A stretch of DNA of 64,000 nucleotides from Chroococcidiopsis thermalis PCC 7203 (GTDB lineage: Bacteria; Cyanobacteriota; Cyanobacteriia; Cyanobacteriales; Chroococcidiopsidaceae). A model generated the notes under the pieces. It had not been told where the DNA came from and did no database searches. It saw only the letters and a program-made list of their open reading frames with translations. A program made the translations under genes and the position numbers. Of the stretch, positions 8,528 to 18,364 are shown piece by piece. The number at the start of each line of letters is the position of its first letter. The stretch's first letter is position 1. Where the stretch lies: positions 1 to 64,000 of the forward strand of contig NC_019695.1 of NCBI RefSeq assembly GCF_000317125.1, given 5' to 3'.

Positions 8528-9430
8528 ATGATATATCCAACGTCCGATCGCAGCCATTTCAATTTCTTGGTGGAAAAACTCAGAAAGAAATTAAAGAGTT
8601 TCTTCGTCGTAAATTTGCAAGGAGATCGAATTGGCATAGTAAAGGATATCATTGTAGATCGCCAACAGCAGTTACAATTGATCGTGTCTTCTAAGGTTGG
8701 TAACTTAGCTTCAAACTTGCAAATCAACAGTAAGCAAATACGAAAAATTGAAGTAGCAGATAAAGTTGTAGCAGTCGATTTTACATTTGTACCTGAAGAA
8801 ATAGAGCGAGTCACTCAAGAACCCGACCGAGAACTGCATTCAAGTAGCAGTCAAGACATAATGATGACAGGCGATCGCTTAGAAGTTGCTACTAACGAAC
8901 CTTTAGTAAGGCAATTGGAAGTTGTACCACCGGAACTATCAGTACCTATGACCAGCGAAATAGACAACCAAGCTAACACCCAATTGAGTTCATCTCAAGA
9001 CTTATCAACAGAAGAGATTATTAAATTACTAGCAGAAAGAGTAGTAGTAGAGCGAAAAAAACGTAAAGTTGGCGAAGTTATTGTCCGCAAAGAAATAGAA
9101 ACGCGGATGGTAGAAGTACCAGTACGGTATGAGAAGCTGATTGTAGAACAGGTTAATCCAGAACACAAGCAAATAGCTGAAATTAATTTAGGACAAGAAA
9201 CTCTTGCCGATCGCAAATTGAATTCCTGGGGTGTTGGTGAAAAAAACCAAAGTGTAGGTGAATTGACAGTAACAGGTAGATTTGATTCGCCTAAAGTTGC
9301 CAGTTTATTATTAAACGCGATCGCCCGCGAACGCCAACATGGATGTCAGCAAATTCGAGTTGAAATTGTCGTAGACAGTCCAGAAAAACAAAAGCTCTAT
9401 CAAGAATGGTGCGATCGCTGTTCTCAGTAA
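8528..9430 (+). CDS. Divergent PRC-barrel/DUF2382 protein
   Basis: The 300-residue product has a PRC-barrel-like N-terminus (about 15-85; FVVNLQGDRIGIVKDIIVD). A polar linker follows at about 90-155, then a partial DUF2382-like segment at about 160-215 (LLAERVVVERKKRKVGEVIVRKEIETR). A C-terminal 70-residue part (about 235-300; GELTVTGRFDSPKVASLLL) is not shared with the upstream paralogue. It is separated from the 7298 gene by a strong terminator, so it is probably transcribed separately. A stress role is inferred only from family and proximity. The ribosome site before the ATG is weak. Confidence 0.82.
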   Translation: MIYPTSDRSHFNFLVEKLRKKLKSFFVVNLQGDRIGIVKDIIVDRQQQLQLIVSSKVGNLASNLQINSKQIRKIEVADKVVAVDFTFVPEEIERVTQEPDRELHSSSSQDIMMTGDRLEVATNEPLVRQLEVVPPELSVPMTSEIDNQANTQLSSSQDLSTEEIIKLLAERVVVERKKRKVGEVIVRKEIETRMVEVPVRYEKLIVEQVNPEHKQIAEINLGQETLADRKLNSWGVGEKNQSVGELTVTGRFDSPKVASLLLNAIARERQHGCQQIRVEIVVDSPEKQKLYQEWCDRCSQ

Positions 9431-9607
9431 GAAGGGAGCAGGGAGTAGGAAAGAGGGTGTAGGATGAAGAGTGCGGTGGGGAGAATTTAGAAAGAATTTT
9501 GACTTTTGACTTTTGACTTTTGACTTCTAGCCGATTGCTTTGTAGCAAGATACATAATCTTGGTACTATAAATGCTTGCAGCCAAGATCTAAACAAAATT
9601 TAAAGAT

Positions 9608-10792
9608 ATGACGAGCGATCGCATAGATGGTATTGCTCCCCACGGCGGACAATTAATTAACCGCATTGCCAACCACGCACAGCGTCTAGAATTCCTAGAC
9701 AAGGCTGATTTTCTGCCTAGAGTCCAGTTAGACGAACGGGCAGTTTCCGATTTGCAAATGATTGCAATTGGTGCATTCAGTCCCTTGACTGGATTTATGG
9801 CACAAGCAGACTATCAGTCAGTCGTTGACAATATGCGCCTGAGTAACGGTCTACCTTGGTCAATTCCAATTACTCTCTCTGTCAGTGAAGAAGTTGCAGC
9901 ACCACTGAAAGAAGGTAGTTTAGTCCGGTTAGACGATAAAAGCGATCGCTTTATTGGAGTTTTAGAACTATCACAAAAGTATCGTTATGACAAAATCCGT
10001 GAAGCAGTCAGCGTTTACCGCACCGATGACGAAGCACATCCAGGCGTAGCCGTTGTTTACAACCAAGGTGAAGTTAACCTAGCGGGTTCCATTTGGTTGT
10101 TACACCGCGATCCACACCCTTTATTTCCCGACTATCAAATCGATCCAGCCAAATCCCGCGAACTTTTTAGAGAAAAAGGTTGGCGCACAGTCGTTGGTTT
10201 TCAGACACGTAACCCCATCCACAGAGCGCACGAATATATTATCAAGTGCGCCCTCGAAATTGTTGATGGTTTATTCCTACACCCATTAGTAGGGGTAACA
10301 AAAAGTGATGATATCTCTGCCGAAGTGCGGATGCAGTGCTACAAACTCATGTTGGAATTTTACTTCCCTGAAAGCAGAGTTATTCTGGCAATCAATCCTG
10401 CTTCCATGCGCTATGCGGGTCCAAGGGAAGCAATTTTCCACGCTCTCATCCGCAAAAACTACGGCTGCACCCACTTTATAGTCGGACGCGATCATGCTGG
10501 AGTAGGAGACTACTACGGTACGTATGACGCTCAACATATTTTTGACGAGTTTGAGCCAAAAGAATTAGGAATTATGCCATTAAAATTTGAACACGCCTTC
10601 TACTGCAAGCGGACTCTGCAAATGGCAACTACCAAAACTAGCCCTTCTCGACCCGAAGAACGAATTCACCTATCGGGAACAAAAGTCAGGGAAATGTTGC
10701 GGCGCGGTGAACTGCCACCACCAGAATTCTCCCGACCAGAAGTTGCAGCAGAACTAGCTAAAGCCATGAATATTACCCAATATGAGATTTAA
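9608..10792 (+). CDS. sat: Sulfate adenylyltransferase (ATP sulfurylase)
   Basis: ATP sulfurylase activates sulfate to adenosine 5'-phosphosulfate, the first step of assimilatory sulfate reduction. The 394 residues match the single-polypeptide bacterial/cyanobacterial form. Clear motifs are RNPIHRAHE (the HxxH nucleotide-binding signature with the preceding QTRN), GRDHAGVG, and [14 protein letters not shown] near the C-terminus. There is no APS kinase domain. The ATG at 9608 is preceded by AAAGAT with no strong Shine-Dalgarno sequence. No other sulfur gene is adjacent, although nblA, which in some species answers sulfur starvation, lies 5 kb upstream. Confidence 0.97.
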   Translation: MTSDRIDGIAPHGGQLINRIANHAQRLEFLDKADFLPRVQLDERAVSDLQMIAIGAFSPLTGFMAQADYQSVVDNMRLSNGLPWSIPITLSVSEEVAAPLKEGSLVRLDDKSDRFIGVLELSQKYRYDKIREAVSVYRTDDEAHPGVAVVYNQGEVNLAGSIWLLHRDPHPLFPDYQIDPAKSRELFREKGWRTVVGFQTRNPIHRAHEYIIKCALEIVDGLFLHPLVGVTKSDDISAEVRMQCYKLMLEFYFPESRVILAINPASMRYAGPREAIFHALIRKNYGCTHFIVGRDHAGVGDYYGTYDAQHIFDEFEPKELGIMPLKFEHAFYCKRTLQMATTKTSPSRPEERIHLSGTKVREMLRRGELPPPEFSRPEVAAELAKAMNITQYEI

Positions 10793-11059
10793 TTGGTCAT
10801 TTGTGAGTGGTTGGTGGCTAGTGGCTGGTGACTAGTTGGATTGACACATGACGTTAGCCGAACTCGCTCCTCTGCCTAAAAGCATCTAACAAGCAGAATT
10901 TTGAACTAACCTTGTGTGTCATTACAGCTAGTAGCTAGTAGTAGAATTCTTCATCTAGTCACCAGTCACCAGTCACTCTCTTGCTGATAACTGATAACTG
11001 ACTCCCTAGTTTATTGATAGGCTGGTAGCTGGTGAGACCAGTAGTAGCTGATAGCTAAA

Positions 11060-13417
11060 ATGAAGCGGCGAGATTTTCTGAGACGATTAGCTCAAGCGAT
11101 CGCAACATTGGGTGTGGTTGATGCTGGGTGGCTGCGAATAGGCGATCGCTATGCCCATGCACTCGCCCAGCCAACGGGACGGAAATTAGCTCTCTTAGTA
11201 GGGATTAACCAATATCCCGCTACTTTGTCTTTGGGTGGTTGCCTGACAGATGTGGCACTACAAAGAGAACTGCTCGTTCACCGATTTGGGTTCAATCCAG
11301 CTGATATTCTTACCCTTACCGATCGACAAGCCACTCGAAAACAAGTTGAAGCTGCTTTCCTAGAACATCTCACGCAGCAAGCCAAAACTGGGGATACCGT
11401 TGTTTTTCACTTTAGCGGCTACGGGCGGCGGGTTTTGAATTCAAAATTCGGAATTCGGAATTCGGAATTCGAGACAACCAACAATCAATTTCCTATCAAT
11501 AGTTTAGTTTGCGCTGATGGTGAAGATCTTCTAGATGAGACTTTATGGCTGCTGTTGCGATCGCTGCCGACTAGACAAATTGCAACTTTTCTCGATACGA
11601 GTTTTGGCACTCCTGTTAAGATTCTTCCAGCTAACTTGCGCGTGCGCTCTTTTCCGCAAACGCTTCCAGGACAAGTAAGCGCAGCCGAACTGGCTTTTCA
11701 ACAACAGCTTCAGCAAGACTTCCTTTGTCAAGGCGTTTTAGATCGGATTATTTGCGGCAGTATAGATGCTTCAATTAAACCTACACCGACTGCCAATATT
11801 CCTGGTGTTGCGATCGCCGCAGCTAGTCCTACCCAAAGTGCTATTGAGACAGCTTGGAATGGTTTTAGCGCTGGACTGTTTACCTATGCCTTAACTCAAC
11901 ACCTCTGGGAAGCAACTCCAGCGACAACAGTACAAGTCAGTCTCAGCCGTGTCAGTGGCACAGTAGAGCAATTAGTAGGTAACGAGCAGCAGCCACAAAT
12001 CAACAGTCAAAAAAATCATCAGTCCACTCTCACTGACTACCTCAGTCAGGAACCTAGCATAAGTGCTGATGGTGTTGTCATGGCTGTAGAAGAAGACAAA
12101 AAGAGCGCTCAGTTATGGCTGGCAGGACTACCACCTACAGTCCTTGCCTACTACGAGGCTGGCTCTAAATTAAATTTGGTTTCTTTGGACAAGGGGGATA
12201 AGAGAGAGGGGGGAGACAAGGAAAACGCCTCACTCCCCACTCCTCGCTCCTCACCCCTTCAATTACAAGTGCGATCGCGAAATGGGTTAACTGCAAAAGC
12301 TCAAGTCGTGCGTGCTTCTGGCAATGATTCTCCGCAAGTCGGACAGTTAGTACAAGAAGCCGTCAGAGTTTTACCCCGTAATATTCGCTTGATTATTGCT
12401 CTCGATCCGAGCCTAGAACGGATCGAACGGGTAGATGCTACCAGTGCATTTGCTGCTATGCCTTTCGTGTCCCTTGCTACGACGAGCGAACAATTAGCAG
12501 ATTATGTATTTGGTTTAGTTCCTCCGCCAAAATCGGCAGAAACACCAATTGTCGCAAATGCGGGTTCGCCTGCATCTCGCTACGGTTTATTTACACTCGA
12601 TCGCCAACCGATCCCCAATACAACTGGAGAATTTGGCGAAGCGGTAAAAGTTGCCGTGCAACGGTTGTCACCTAAGCTACAAACTCTATTAGCAGCTAAA
12701 ATTTGGCGGCTGACAACCAACGACGGTTCTTCTCACCTCAACGTCAAAGCAACTTTGGAAATGCTCGATCCCGAAAACAGAGTGTTAATGCAACGGGAAA
12801 CCCTGCGATCGCCACAAGAAGAAACACCGACTCCGATCGGAAAACTCAAAAAACAACTTCCGACTTCCCCCGATACCATTCCTGCTATACCAATCGGTAG
12901 CCACATTCAATATCGAGTCCAGAATAACGGCGATCGCCCGGTGCATTTACTCTTACTGGGCTTAGATAGCAGCAAAAGCGCGGTCGCCCTTTACTCTTCT
13001 CAATTACCTACCGATAATAACGAGTCTAATTCTAAGCCAATTCTTAAGGATATAGAGATTGCGCCAGGAGAGACGGCGACCGTACCGCAATCCACAGCTA
13101 ATTTTACCTGGACGATTCACAAACCATCTGGGTTGGCAGAGCATCAACTGATTTTTAGTAGTGCCAGCTTTACGCAAACCTTAGCAGTCTTGGCAAATAC
13201 CGATCGGGATCTCGACGAGCCAGAATACATTGGAGTTTTATCCAATCCCCTAGAAGTGATTCAAGCTGTCATGAAAGATTTACAGGATGCCAGTGCGATC
13301 GCCCCTCCACGCATTACTGCTAGCGCCAGCAATGACGCTGTTAGCCCTTCTTCAGATACTTACGCTCTTGATGTCAACGACTGGGCAAGTCTGAGCTTTG
13401 TTTACCAAGTCGTATGA
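11060..13417 (+). CDS. Tat-exported caspase-like protein (YS-type orthocaspase, probably inactive)
   Basis: The 785-residue protein starts with a twin-arginine signal (MKRRDFLRRLAQAIATLG), predicting Tat export. A peptidase C14/orthocaspase p20-like domain covers about 40-280. The usual HxSGHG motif reads HFSGYG, with Tyr at 121 where the catalytic His belongs. The usual D-x-C motif reads LDTSFG, with Ser at 181 where the Cys belongs. Such Tyr/Ser forms are known among cyanobacterial orthocaspases and are expected to lack protease activity. The C-terminal part (about 580-720) resembles DUF4384-type domains, with IPIGSHIQYRVQNNGDRPVHLLLLGLD. Two repeat-derived insertions appear at about residues 126-145 and 375-395. 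The gene stands alone. Confidence 0.85.
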   Translation: MKRRDFLRRLAQAIATLGVVDAGWLRIGDRYAHALAQPTGRKLALLVGINQYPATLSLGGCLTDVALQRELLVHRFGFNPADILTLTDRQATRKQVEAAFLEHLTQQAKTGDTVVFHFSGYGRRVLNSKFGIRNSEFETTNNQFPINSLVCADGEDLLDETLWLLLRSLPTRQIATFLDTSFGTPVKILPANLRVRSFPQTLPGQVSAAELAFQQQLQQDFLCQGVLDRIICGSIDASIKPTPTANIPGVAIAAASPTQSAIETAWNGFSAGLFTYALTQHLWEATPATTVQVSLSRVSGTVEQLVGNEQQPQINSQKNHQSTLTDYLSQEPSISADGVVMAVEEDKKSAQLWLAGLPPTVLAYYEAGSKLNLVSLDKGDKREGGDKENASLPTPRSSPLQLQVRSRNGLTAKAQVVRASGNDSPQVGQLVQEAVRVLPRNIRLIIALDPSLERIERVDATSAFAAMPFVSLATTSEQLADYVFGLVPPPKSAETPIVANAGSPASRYGLFTLDRQPIPNTTGEFGEAVKVAVQRLSPKLQTLLAAKIWRLTTNDGSSHLNVKATLEMLDPENRVLMQRETLRSPQEETPTPIGKLKKQLPTSPDTIPAIPIGSHIQYRVQNNGDRPVHLLLLGLDSSKSAVALYSSQLPTDNNESNSKPILKDIEIAPGETATVPQSTANFTWTIHKPSGLAEHQLIFSSASFTQTLAVLANTDRDLDEPEYIGVLSNPLEVIQAVMKDLQDASAIAPPRITASASNDAVSPSSDTYALDVNDWASLSFVYQVV
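11438..11473. repeat. EcoRI-site-rich repeat inserted in the caspase-like gene
   Basis: The GGAATTC motif repeats three times in tandem after AATTCAAAATTC and is translated as NSKFGIRNSEFE. It falls straight after the HFSGYG motif, where homologues normally continue without such a stretch. The tract looks like intergenic repeat DNA captured in frame. Confidence 0.6.
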
Positions 13418-13437
13418 GTAGAAACGCGATCGCTTTT

Positions 13438-13926
13438 CTACACAAAATATGTCTCCCAGGTGGCTACTAACTGCTGAGCTGCATCCGTACCTTCAGCCGG
13501 AAACTCCTCTAAAAATTCTTTATCCGTACTGGAGTTGTAGGGTCCTTCTTTCAGTTCCAAAATTATCGTATCTGGAGCTAGAGCAACTGCTGTATGGTAA
13601 GTTGCTTCAGGAAGTTCGAGTCCCCACACTGCACCACCAGCACTAACAAGTTCTGTCGTGACGATCTCACCTCGATCGTTCATAACTAACATTCCTAGCG
13701 CACCTTGGCAAACTAGAAAGAACTCAAACCCGTTTATCCCACCATCGCGACAGTGACGGTGCGGACGAACATAAGTACCAGGTTGGAGAATATTTACGAA
13801 GCGCTGTACTTTTTCCGATCCATCATGAAAGCTATAAGTCTGGCGCAAGCGCGGACTTTGACGCGCTTGAGTAGCAATTCGCTCGATTAACTCCCGATCC
13901 AAGCGCTTGATAGGTAAAGTCTGCAT
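13438..13926 (-). CDS. WbuC-like cupin-fold metalloprotein
   Basis: This 162-residue protein has a single cupin barrel. The metal-binding histidines appear in YVRPHRHCRDGGINGFEFF (about residues 51-70), with a later conserved His in ATYHTAVAL (about 108-116). The Arg/Lys-rich N-terminus and the PHRH spacing match WbuC-family cupins found near polysaccharide genes. No such genes occur here. The product is probably cytoplasmic. The gene is convergent with the caspase-like gene, only 20 bases apart. Its substrate is unknown. Confidence 0.8.
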   Translation of the reverse strand: MQTLPIKRLDRELIERIATQARQSPRLRQTYSFHDGSEKVQRFVNILQPGTYVRPHRHCRDGGINGFEFFLVCQGALGMLVMNDRGEIVTTELVSAGGAVWGLELPEATYHTAVALAPDTIILELKEGPYNSSTDKEFLEEFPAEGTDAAQQLVATWETYFV

Positions 13927-14093
13927 TTCAATCTCCTGCGATCGCCCTTACTGCACGTTCTCTAGAAATTTACCTAGATGCATTACCCATAGTCAAATGC
14001 TCGTGTGAGATTAGCTTCTACAGATGGGAATACTGGAGGTAAGCAATTAGCAGCGATCGGCTATTCTATCCCTTACCCCTCAGCTCCCTAGAA

Positions 14094-15668
14094 ATGAATG
14101 AGACAACAGTACAAAACTTTATCCAACTGATTTCTGCACGTACGGGTTTGCAAGTTCGCCCGCAAGATCGCCAGGAGCTTTGTAAAAAACTAGAGACACG
14201 GATGAAGGTTTTGAAACTGGATGCTCCAGAAAAGTACTATCAACTATTACTAAGATCGACTGAACAATCGAAGCTGGAAGCGATCGACTCCAGTAGCGAA
14301 AGAGAATGGCAAGAGCTACTCGGTTTATTAACAGTTGGCGAAACTTATTTTTTTCGCGACCAAGGACATTTTAAGCTACTCAAGCATCAAATTTTACCTG
14401 AGTTGATCGAGAGTAAAAGAAAGGCTTGTCTTCATTCTTTAACACAAAAGCCAAGTCTGAGAATTTGGAGTGCGGGATGCTCCAGCGGTCAAGAACCTTA
14501 TTCTATTGCAATTTTAGTCAAAGAACTCATTCCCGATCTCAGCGACTGGGAAGTTTTTATATTTGGAACCGATATTAATTTAGAAGCAATTGAAAAAGCC
14601 CAACGAGGCATTTACGAACCTTGGTCTTTTCGTCAAGTAGATCCTCAGATTCAGAAGCACTATTTTCAGCAGCGCAAGCTTGGTTGGGAACTCGATCCAA
14701 AAATTCGCCGTATGGTGAAATTTCGGTGTAGTAATTTGTTACAAGACTCCTTTCCTAGTTCAACTCTCAATATCCACGATATGGATATTATTATTTGCCG
14801 TAATGTCTTTATTTATTTTAGTTTTGATGCGATCGCTACCGTCATCGAGAAGTTTTATCATACTCTCAGACCTTATGGATATTTAATTGTCGGTCATACA
14901 GAGCTTTCAGGGCAAAACCTCAATAAATTTCAATTGAAGGCTTTTACAGAATCTATAGTCTATCAACGACAAAACACATCAACCGAAGCGAAAAATATAC
15001 CCGATTCCGCCTCCATTAAAAGCTTAAATAAACAAGCAGAAATCACCGAAACTCTTCGTAAACCTATATATTATCAGCCAATAGAATTCAAACTCAGTTA
15101 TCCTAAAAATGACGTTCTAAAACCGAAGTCAATACCACCGCGATCGCCTGTTGCCTTACCTGCGATCGTCTCTCAATTTACTTCCGATCTTGCCACAGCA
15201 GAAACCCTCTTTCAAGCAGGAGAATATAGCAGAGCTATCCAAGCAGCTCAAACACTGATTCACCAACATCCTCAATCTTTTGATGCTTATTATTTAATTG
15301 CTCAATCCTGGGCAAATCTCGGTAATTACGAACGCGCAACTCACTACTGTCAGCAAGCCACACAGCTCGATAATTTATCTGAAAAACCTTATTTTCTATT
15401 AGCTCGAATCGCTGAAGAGCAAGAAGATTTAGAACAAGCAAAAATATTCTTGAAAAAGATTATTTATCTTACTCCTGAATCTATAGCAGCCTATCTAGAA
15501 TTAGGTTCGCTTTATGAAAAAGTAGGCGATCGCCAGCGAGCCAACAAAATGCTAGCTACAGCCTTAGAACTTCTGAAAAAACTATCTCCCACAAGTGCGA
15601 TCGAACCTTACGAGCGAGTTTTAGCAAGTGAACTAATTACTAAAATTAAACAGACTTTAGCAATATAA
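14094..15668 (+). CDS. cheR: CheR-type chemoreceptor methyltransferase with C-terminal TPRs
   Basis: CheR transfers methyl groups from S-adenosylmethionine to receptor glutamates and so sets adaptation. The N-terminal helical CheR domain spans about 1-80. The SAM-binding domain (about 80-285) has IWSAGCSSGQEPYSIA, FGTDIN and DIIICRNVFIYF. A linker follows, then at least three TPR-like repeats at about 365-500 (AGEYSRAIQAAQTLI, LGNYERATHYCQQA, QEDLEQAKIFLKKI), which probably mediate protein contacts. It is the first gene of a same-strand chemosensory cluster running to 25.6 kb, interrupted by one transporter gene. Length is 524 residues, against about 280 for simple CheR. Confidence 0.93.
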   Translation: MNETTVQNFIQLISARTGLQVRPQDRQELCKKLETRMKVLKLDAPEKYYQLLLRSTEQSKLEAIDSSSEREWQELLGLLTVGETYFFRDQGHFKLLKHQILPELIESKRKACLHSLTQKPSLRIWSAGCSSGQEPYSIAILVKELIPDLSDWEVFIFGTDINLEAIEKAQRGIYEPWSFRQVDPQIQKHYFQQRKLGWELDPKIRRMVKFRCSNLLQDSFPSSTLNIHDMDIIICRNVFIYFSFDAIATVIEKFYHTLRPYGYLIVGHTELSGQNLNKFQLKAFTESIVYQRQNTSTEAKNIPDSASIKSLNKQAEITETLRKPIYYQPIEFKLSYPKNDVLKPKSIPPRSPVALPAIVSQFTSDLATAETLFQAGEYSRAIQAAQTLIHQHPQSFDAYYLIAQSWANLGNYERATHYCQQATQLDNLSEKPYFLLARIAEEQEDLEQAKIFLKKIIYLTPESIAAYLELGSLYEKVGDRQRANKMLATALELLKKLSPTSAIEPYERVLASELITKIKQTLAI

Positions 15669-15732
15669 TACAACCTACAACGCAAAGGCGAGCATAAAGG
15701 CGATCGCTTTTAGAACGTAGGAGCAACAGATA

Positions 15733-16554
15733 ATGAGGGAAAACTGGCTAATCTTAGCTACTGGTGGCTTATTTTCTGGTATTCTTGCCGGATTATTAGG
15801 TATCGGTGGTGGTACTGTTCTCGTTCCCTTACTAGTTACTCTAGGTTACGCACCCATACAAGCAGTTGCTACGAGCAGCTTGGCAATTTTAGTCACTTCT
15901 ATTTCTGGTAGCATCCAAAACTGGCGCATGGGTTACTTTAACTGGAAGCGGGTGAGCTTGCTAGGATTTCCTGCAGTTGTAACTTCACAAATTGGCGTGT
16001 ATGTGGCTAGTCGCATTCAACCATACATCCTGCTACTGGCTTTTGGTATTTTATTACTCATCAATATTTATTTAGTTAACTTGCGCCAGCACCTCACGAC
16101 TAAACAGACTTCGACAGAGACGCAATTTAATCCTTTACTCGCTCGACTTTTCACCGGAGGAGCAGCAGGTATTCTTGCTGGATTATTTGGTGTAGGTGGA
16201 GGAGTGATTATGGTTCCGCTTCAGATGTTACTTTTAAAAGAAGAAATAAAAGTTGCAATTCAGACGAGTTTGGGTGTAATTGTAATTACAGCTATCTCTG
16301 CAACTGTCGGTCATACCGTAACAGGTAACGTATTATTTATACCAGGTTTATTATTAGGTTGTGGTGGTTTGTTAGGGGCGCAAATTAGTACTCGTGTTTT
16401 ACCCAAACTACCAGATCGGACAGTTAGTTTTGTTTTTCGTCTATTCTTGGGCATATTATCAATCTACGTTTTTTGGCAGGCTTGGCAATCTTATTCTGCT
16501 ATAGCAATGCTAAATCTATTCACGAACAATATAGCAATCCGAATTGATTTATGA
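15733..16554 (+). CDS. TauE/SafE family sulfite/anion exporter
   Basis: The 273-residue integral membrane protein has about eight hydrophobic segments in two similar halves. Each half carries the Gly-rich signature: GLLGIGGGTVLVPLL near 23-37 and GLFGVGGGVIMVPLQ near 151-165. TauE/SafE proteins export sulfite, sulfoacetate or related anions, but the substrate cannot be read from sequence. It sits between cheR and the PatA-type regulator on the same strand, 64 bases after cheR, with 537 bases downstream. It may therefore share the cheR transcript or be a bystander. Confidence 0.9.
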   Translation: MRENWLILATGGLFSGILAGLLGIGGGTVLVPLLVTLGYAPIQAVATSSLAILVTSISGSIQNWRMGYFNWKRVSLLGFPAVVTSQIGVYVASRIQPYILLLAFGILLLINIYLVNLRQHLTTKQTSTETQFNPLLARLFTGGAAGILAGLFGVGGGVIMVPLQMLLLKEEIKVAIQTSLGVIVITAISATVGHTVTGNVLFIPGLLLGCGGLLGAQISTRVLPKLPDRTVSFVFRLFLGILSIYVFWQAWQSYSAIAMLNLFTNNIAIRIDL

Positions 16555-17091
16555 ATGTTTCCCGTGTAGAGACGTTACATGTAACGTTTCTACACGGACA
16601 ATCAATTTCACGATTCATCTAGGAGCGCTACAGATGATTTAATAGGGTGAGCAACGCCCACCATTACCAGCTTTGTAGCCTACGCACTACTACGCACTAT
16701 GCACTATAGTTAGGTGTCAGTTAGGTATTAGTTATCTCGATTTACTAGACAAAATAAGAGATATTTGAAGTTGTTTTTGACTTTAGTAGCAAAATGCACT
16801 TATAAGAAGTTACAAAAGTTACATGTCTGCCTAAGCTACTGATTTTGACAGTATTTTTGAGTCACATATTTTTTAAGTCTTGATGAAAAGTTTGGTTATT
16901 AAAACACTGTAATAACACTGAAAAACCTTATCTTATCTTTATAATTCGGTATTGCTACCGATACAATTACTTTTTGCTGTTTGCCATACTAAAAACGCAG
17001 CAATATAGCAAAAAGCGCCTCATATTTAGATGACAATTCGAGCGAGCTGTGCTGTTTCTCTTACTACACAACTTTCACGGCTAAGCAAACT
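16555..17091. other. Spacer before the PatA-type regulator
   Basis: This region holds the palindrome at 16562-16597 and a degenerate GGGTGAGCAACGCCCACC hairpin at 16647-16664. The remaining bases are AT-rich and hold no supported gene. The promoter of the main chemosensory operon probably lies here. Confidence 0.5.
16562..16597. repeat. Palindromic repeat, GTAGAGACGTT family
   Basis: A 36-base near-perfect palindrome is centred on TTACATGTAA, with arms reading GTAGAGACG and CGTTTCTAC. Located 8 bases after the transporter stop, it could serve as a terminator, but it belongs to an interspersed family with four more copies in this window. Confidence 0.8.
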
Positions 17092-18249
17092 ATGTCGCCT
17101 AATCAGTATCAAGCACAGGAATTATCTAATCTATTAGAGAATATCCAAGCTAAACAAGCAAGCGGTGTTTTGTATATAGATGCACAAGTCGATTCAGAAA
17201 AGCCGGCAAAATCTCGCGTGCTGATTTGGAAAGATGGACGCACCCTCTACGGCGGTAAAACAGTTCCAGATGCTCAAGGCTTAGTCAAATTGTTAGAACA
17301 AAAACTGAGTCGAGAATGGGTAGCTTCTGCTGTAGCCTTTGCAATGCGCCAAGTTCCAGAGCAAGCATCACTTCGCGATGTACTAGAGCGTTTGGTGCAA
17401 ATGCAGTTATATAACTGGGAACAAATTGAGTCTGTTATTTACAGTCAATTAATATTAACTGTAGAACAACTTTTACCTTATCCGGGTAAGTTTCAATTTG
17501 ATAGCCAAAAGCAGCTCAATTTTTGTCGTGGTGTTGAATTATCAAAGTTAATGCTAGATATCACTCAACGTCAGGAACAATGGAACAACTTCAAACCTAC
17601 TATTATGTCAATGGATGCAGTACCAAATTTAAAATCCGATACTTTAGCTAATATTACAGAGCCAAATATACGCAAACATTTACAAGAATGGGTTAACGGA
17701 CAGCGATCGCTAGTGGATATCGCTGAAGGTTTGAATAAAGATCCGTTAAGTATAACAAAATCCTATGCGAATTGGATACAAGCAGGCTGGTTAGACATAA
17801 CTAATAACAACACTACGACAACTCAAATCTCTTTATCTACAGTTTTAGCTGTAGATGACAGTGCTGTCATGCAACAACTGATTAAACGAGCACTGACGGG
17901 TTATTGCCAAGTTATATTAGCTAGTAATGCTGTAGATGCTCTAAACGTCATTTATCACGAAAAAATTTCCCTATTACTACTCGATGTTTCTATGCCAGAG
18001 ATAGATGGCTTAGAGCTTTGTCGGACTGTGCGTAGTATTCCTCAGTTTCGCGACTTGCCAATTATTATGGTAACAGCAAGAGACGGTTTTTTTGATAAAG
18101 TTAAGGGTAAATTTGCTGGTTCTAACGACTATTTAACGAAGCCGTTTGATGCAGAACAGTTACGTCAGATAGTAGGTAGATATATCGGATTAGGAATTAG
18201 TTTTAATAATAAAGATGCAGTTACCTTCGATTTATCTAATCAAGGTTAA
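17092..18249 (+). CDS. PatA-type response regulator
   Basis: This 385-residue regulator has an N-terminal PatA/DUF4388-like domain (about 1-230), which in cyanobacteria precedes receivers in PatA, PixG and PilG. A C-terminal receiver domain follows (about 250-370). The receiver shows the acidic pair in AVDDSAV, the phospho-acceptor Asp at about 298 (LLLLDVSMPEIDG), the Thr in MVTARDG and the Lys in YLTKPF. There is no DNA-binding output domain. It heads the run cheW-cheA-MCP-cheB. In pix/pil clusters the same gene order places this protein first, as an output or feedback receiver for CheA. Confidence 0.88.
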   Translation: MSPNQYQAQELSNLLENIQAKQASGVLYIDAQVDSEKPAKSRVLIWKDGRTLYGGKTVPDAQGLVKLLEQKLSREWVASAVAFAMRQVPEQASLRDVLERLVQMQLYNWEQIESVIYSQLILTVEQLLPYPGKFQFDSQKQLNFCRGVELSKLMLDITQRQEQWNNFKPTIMSMDAVPNLKSDTLANITEPNIRKHLQEWVNGQRSLVDIAEGLNKDPLSITKSYANWIQAGWLDITNNNTTTTQISLSTVLAVDDSAVMQQLIKRALTGYCQVILASNAVDALNVIYHEKISLLLLDVSMPEIDGLELCRTVRSIPQFRDLPIIMVTARDGFFDKVKGKFAGSNDYLTKPFDAEQLRQIVGRYIGLGISFNNKDAVTFDLSNQG

Positions 18250-18364
18250 TTGTTTCATTTTTCCCAGCCTCTATCAAGCAATATTTTTTTCACATTCAAA
18301 AACCAAGCTTATTAATGTCAATATTCATCAATAAATAAGCTAATTATTCAAGTGACAACAGCAA

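Noticed and set aside
13927-14093. tRNA-like folding before cheR
   Set aside because: No acceptor, T-arm or anticodon pattern could be assembled here or in other spacers.
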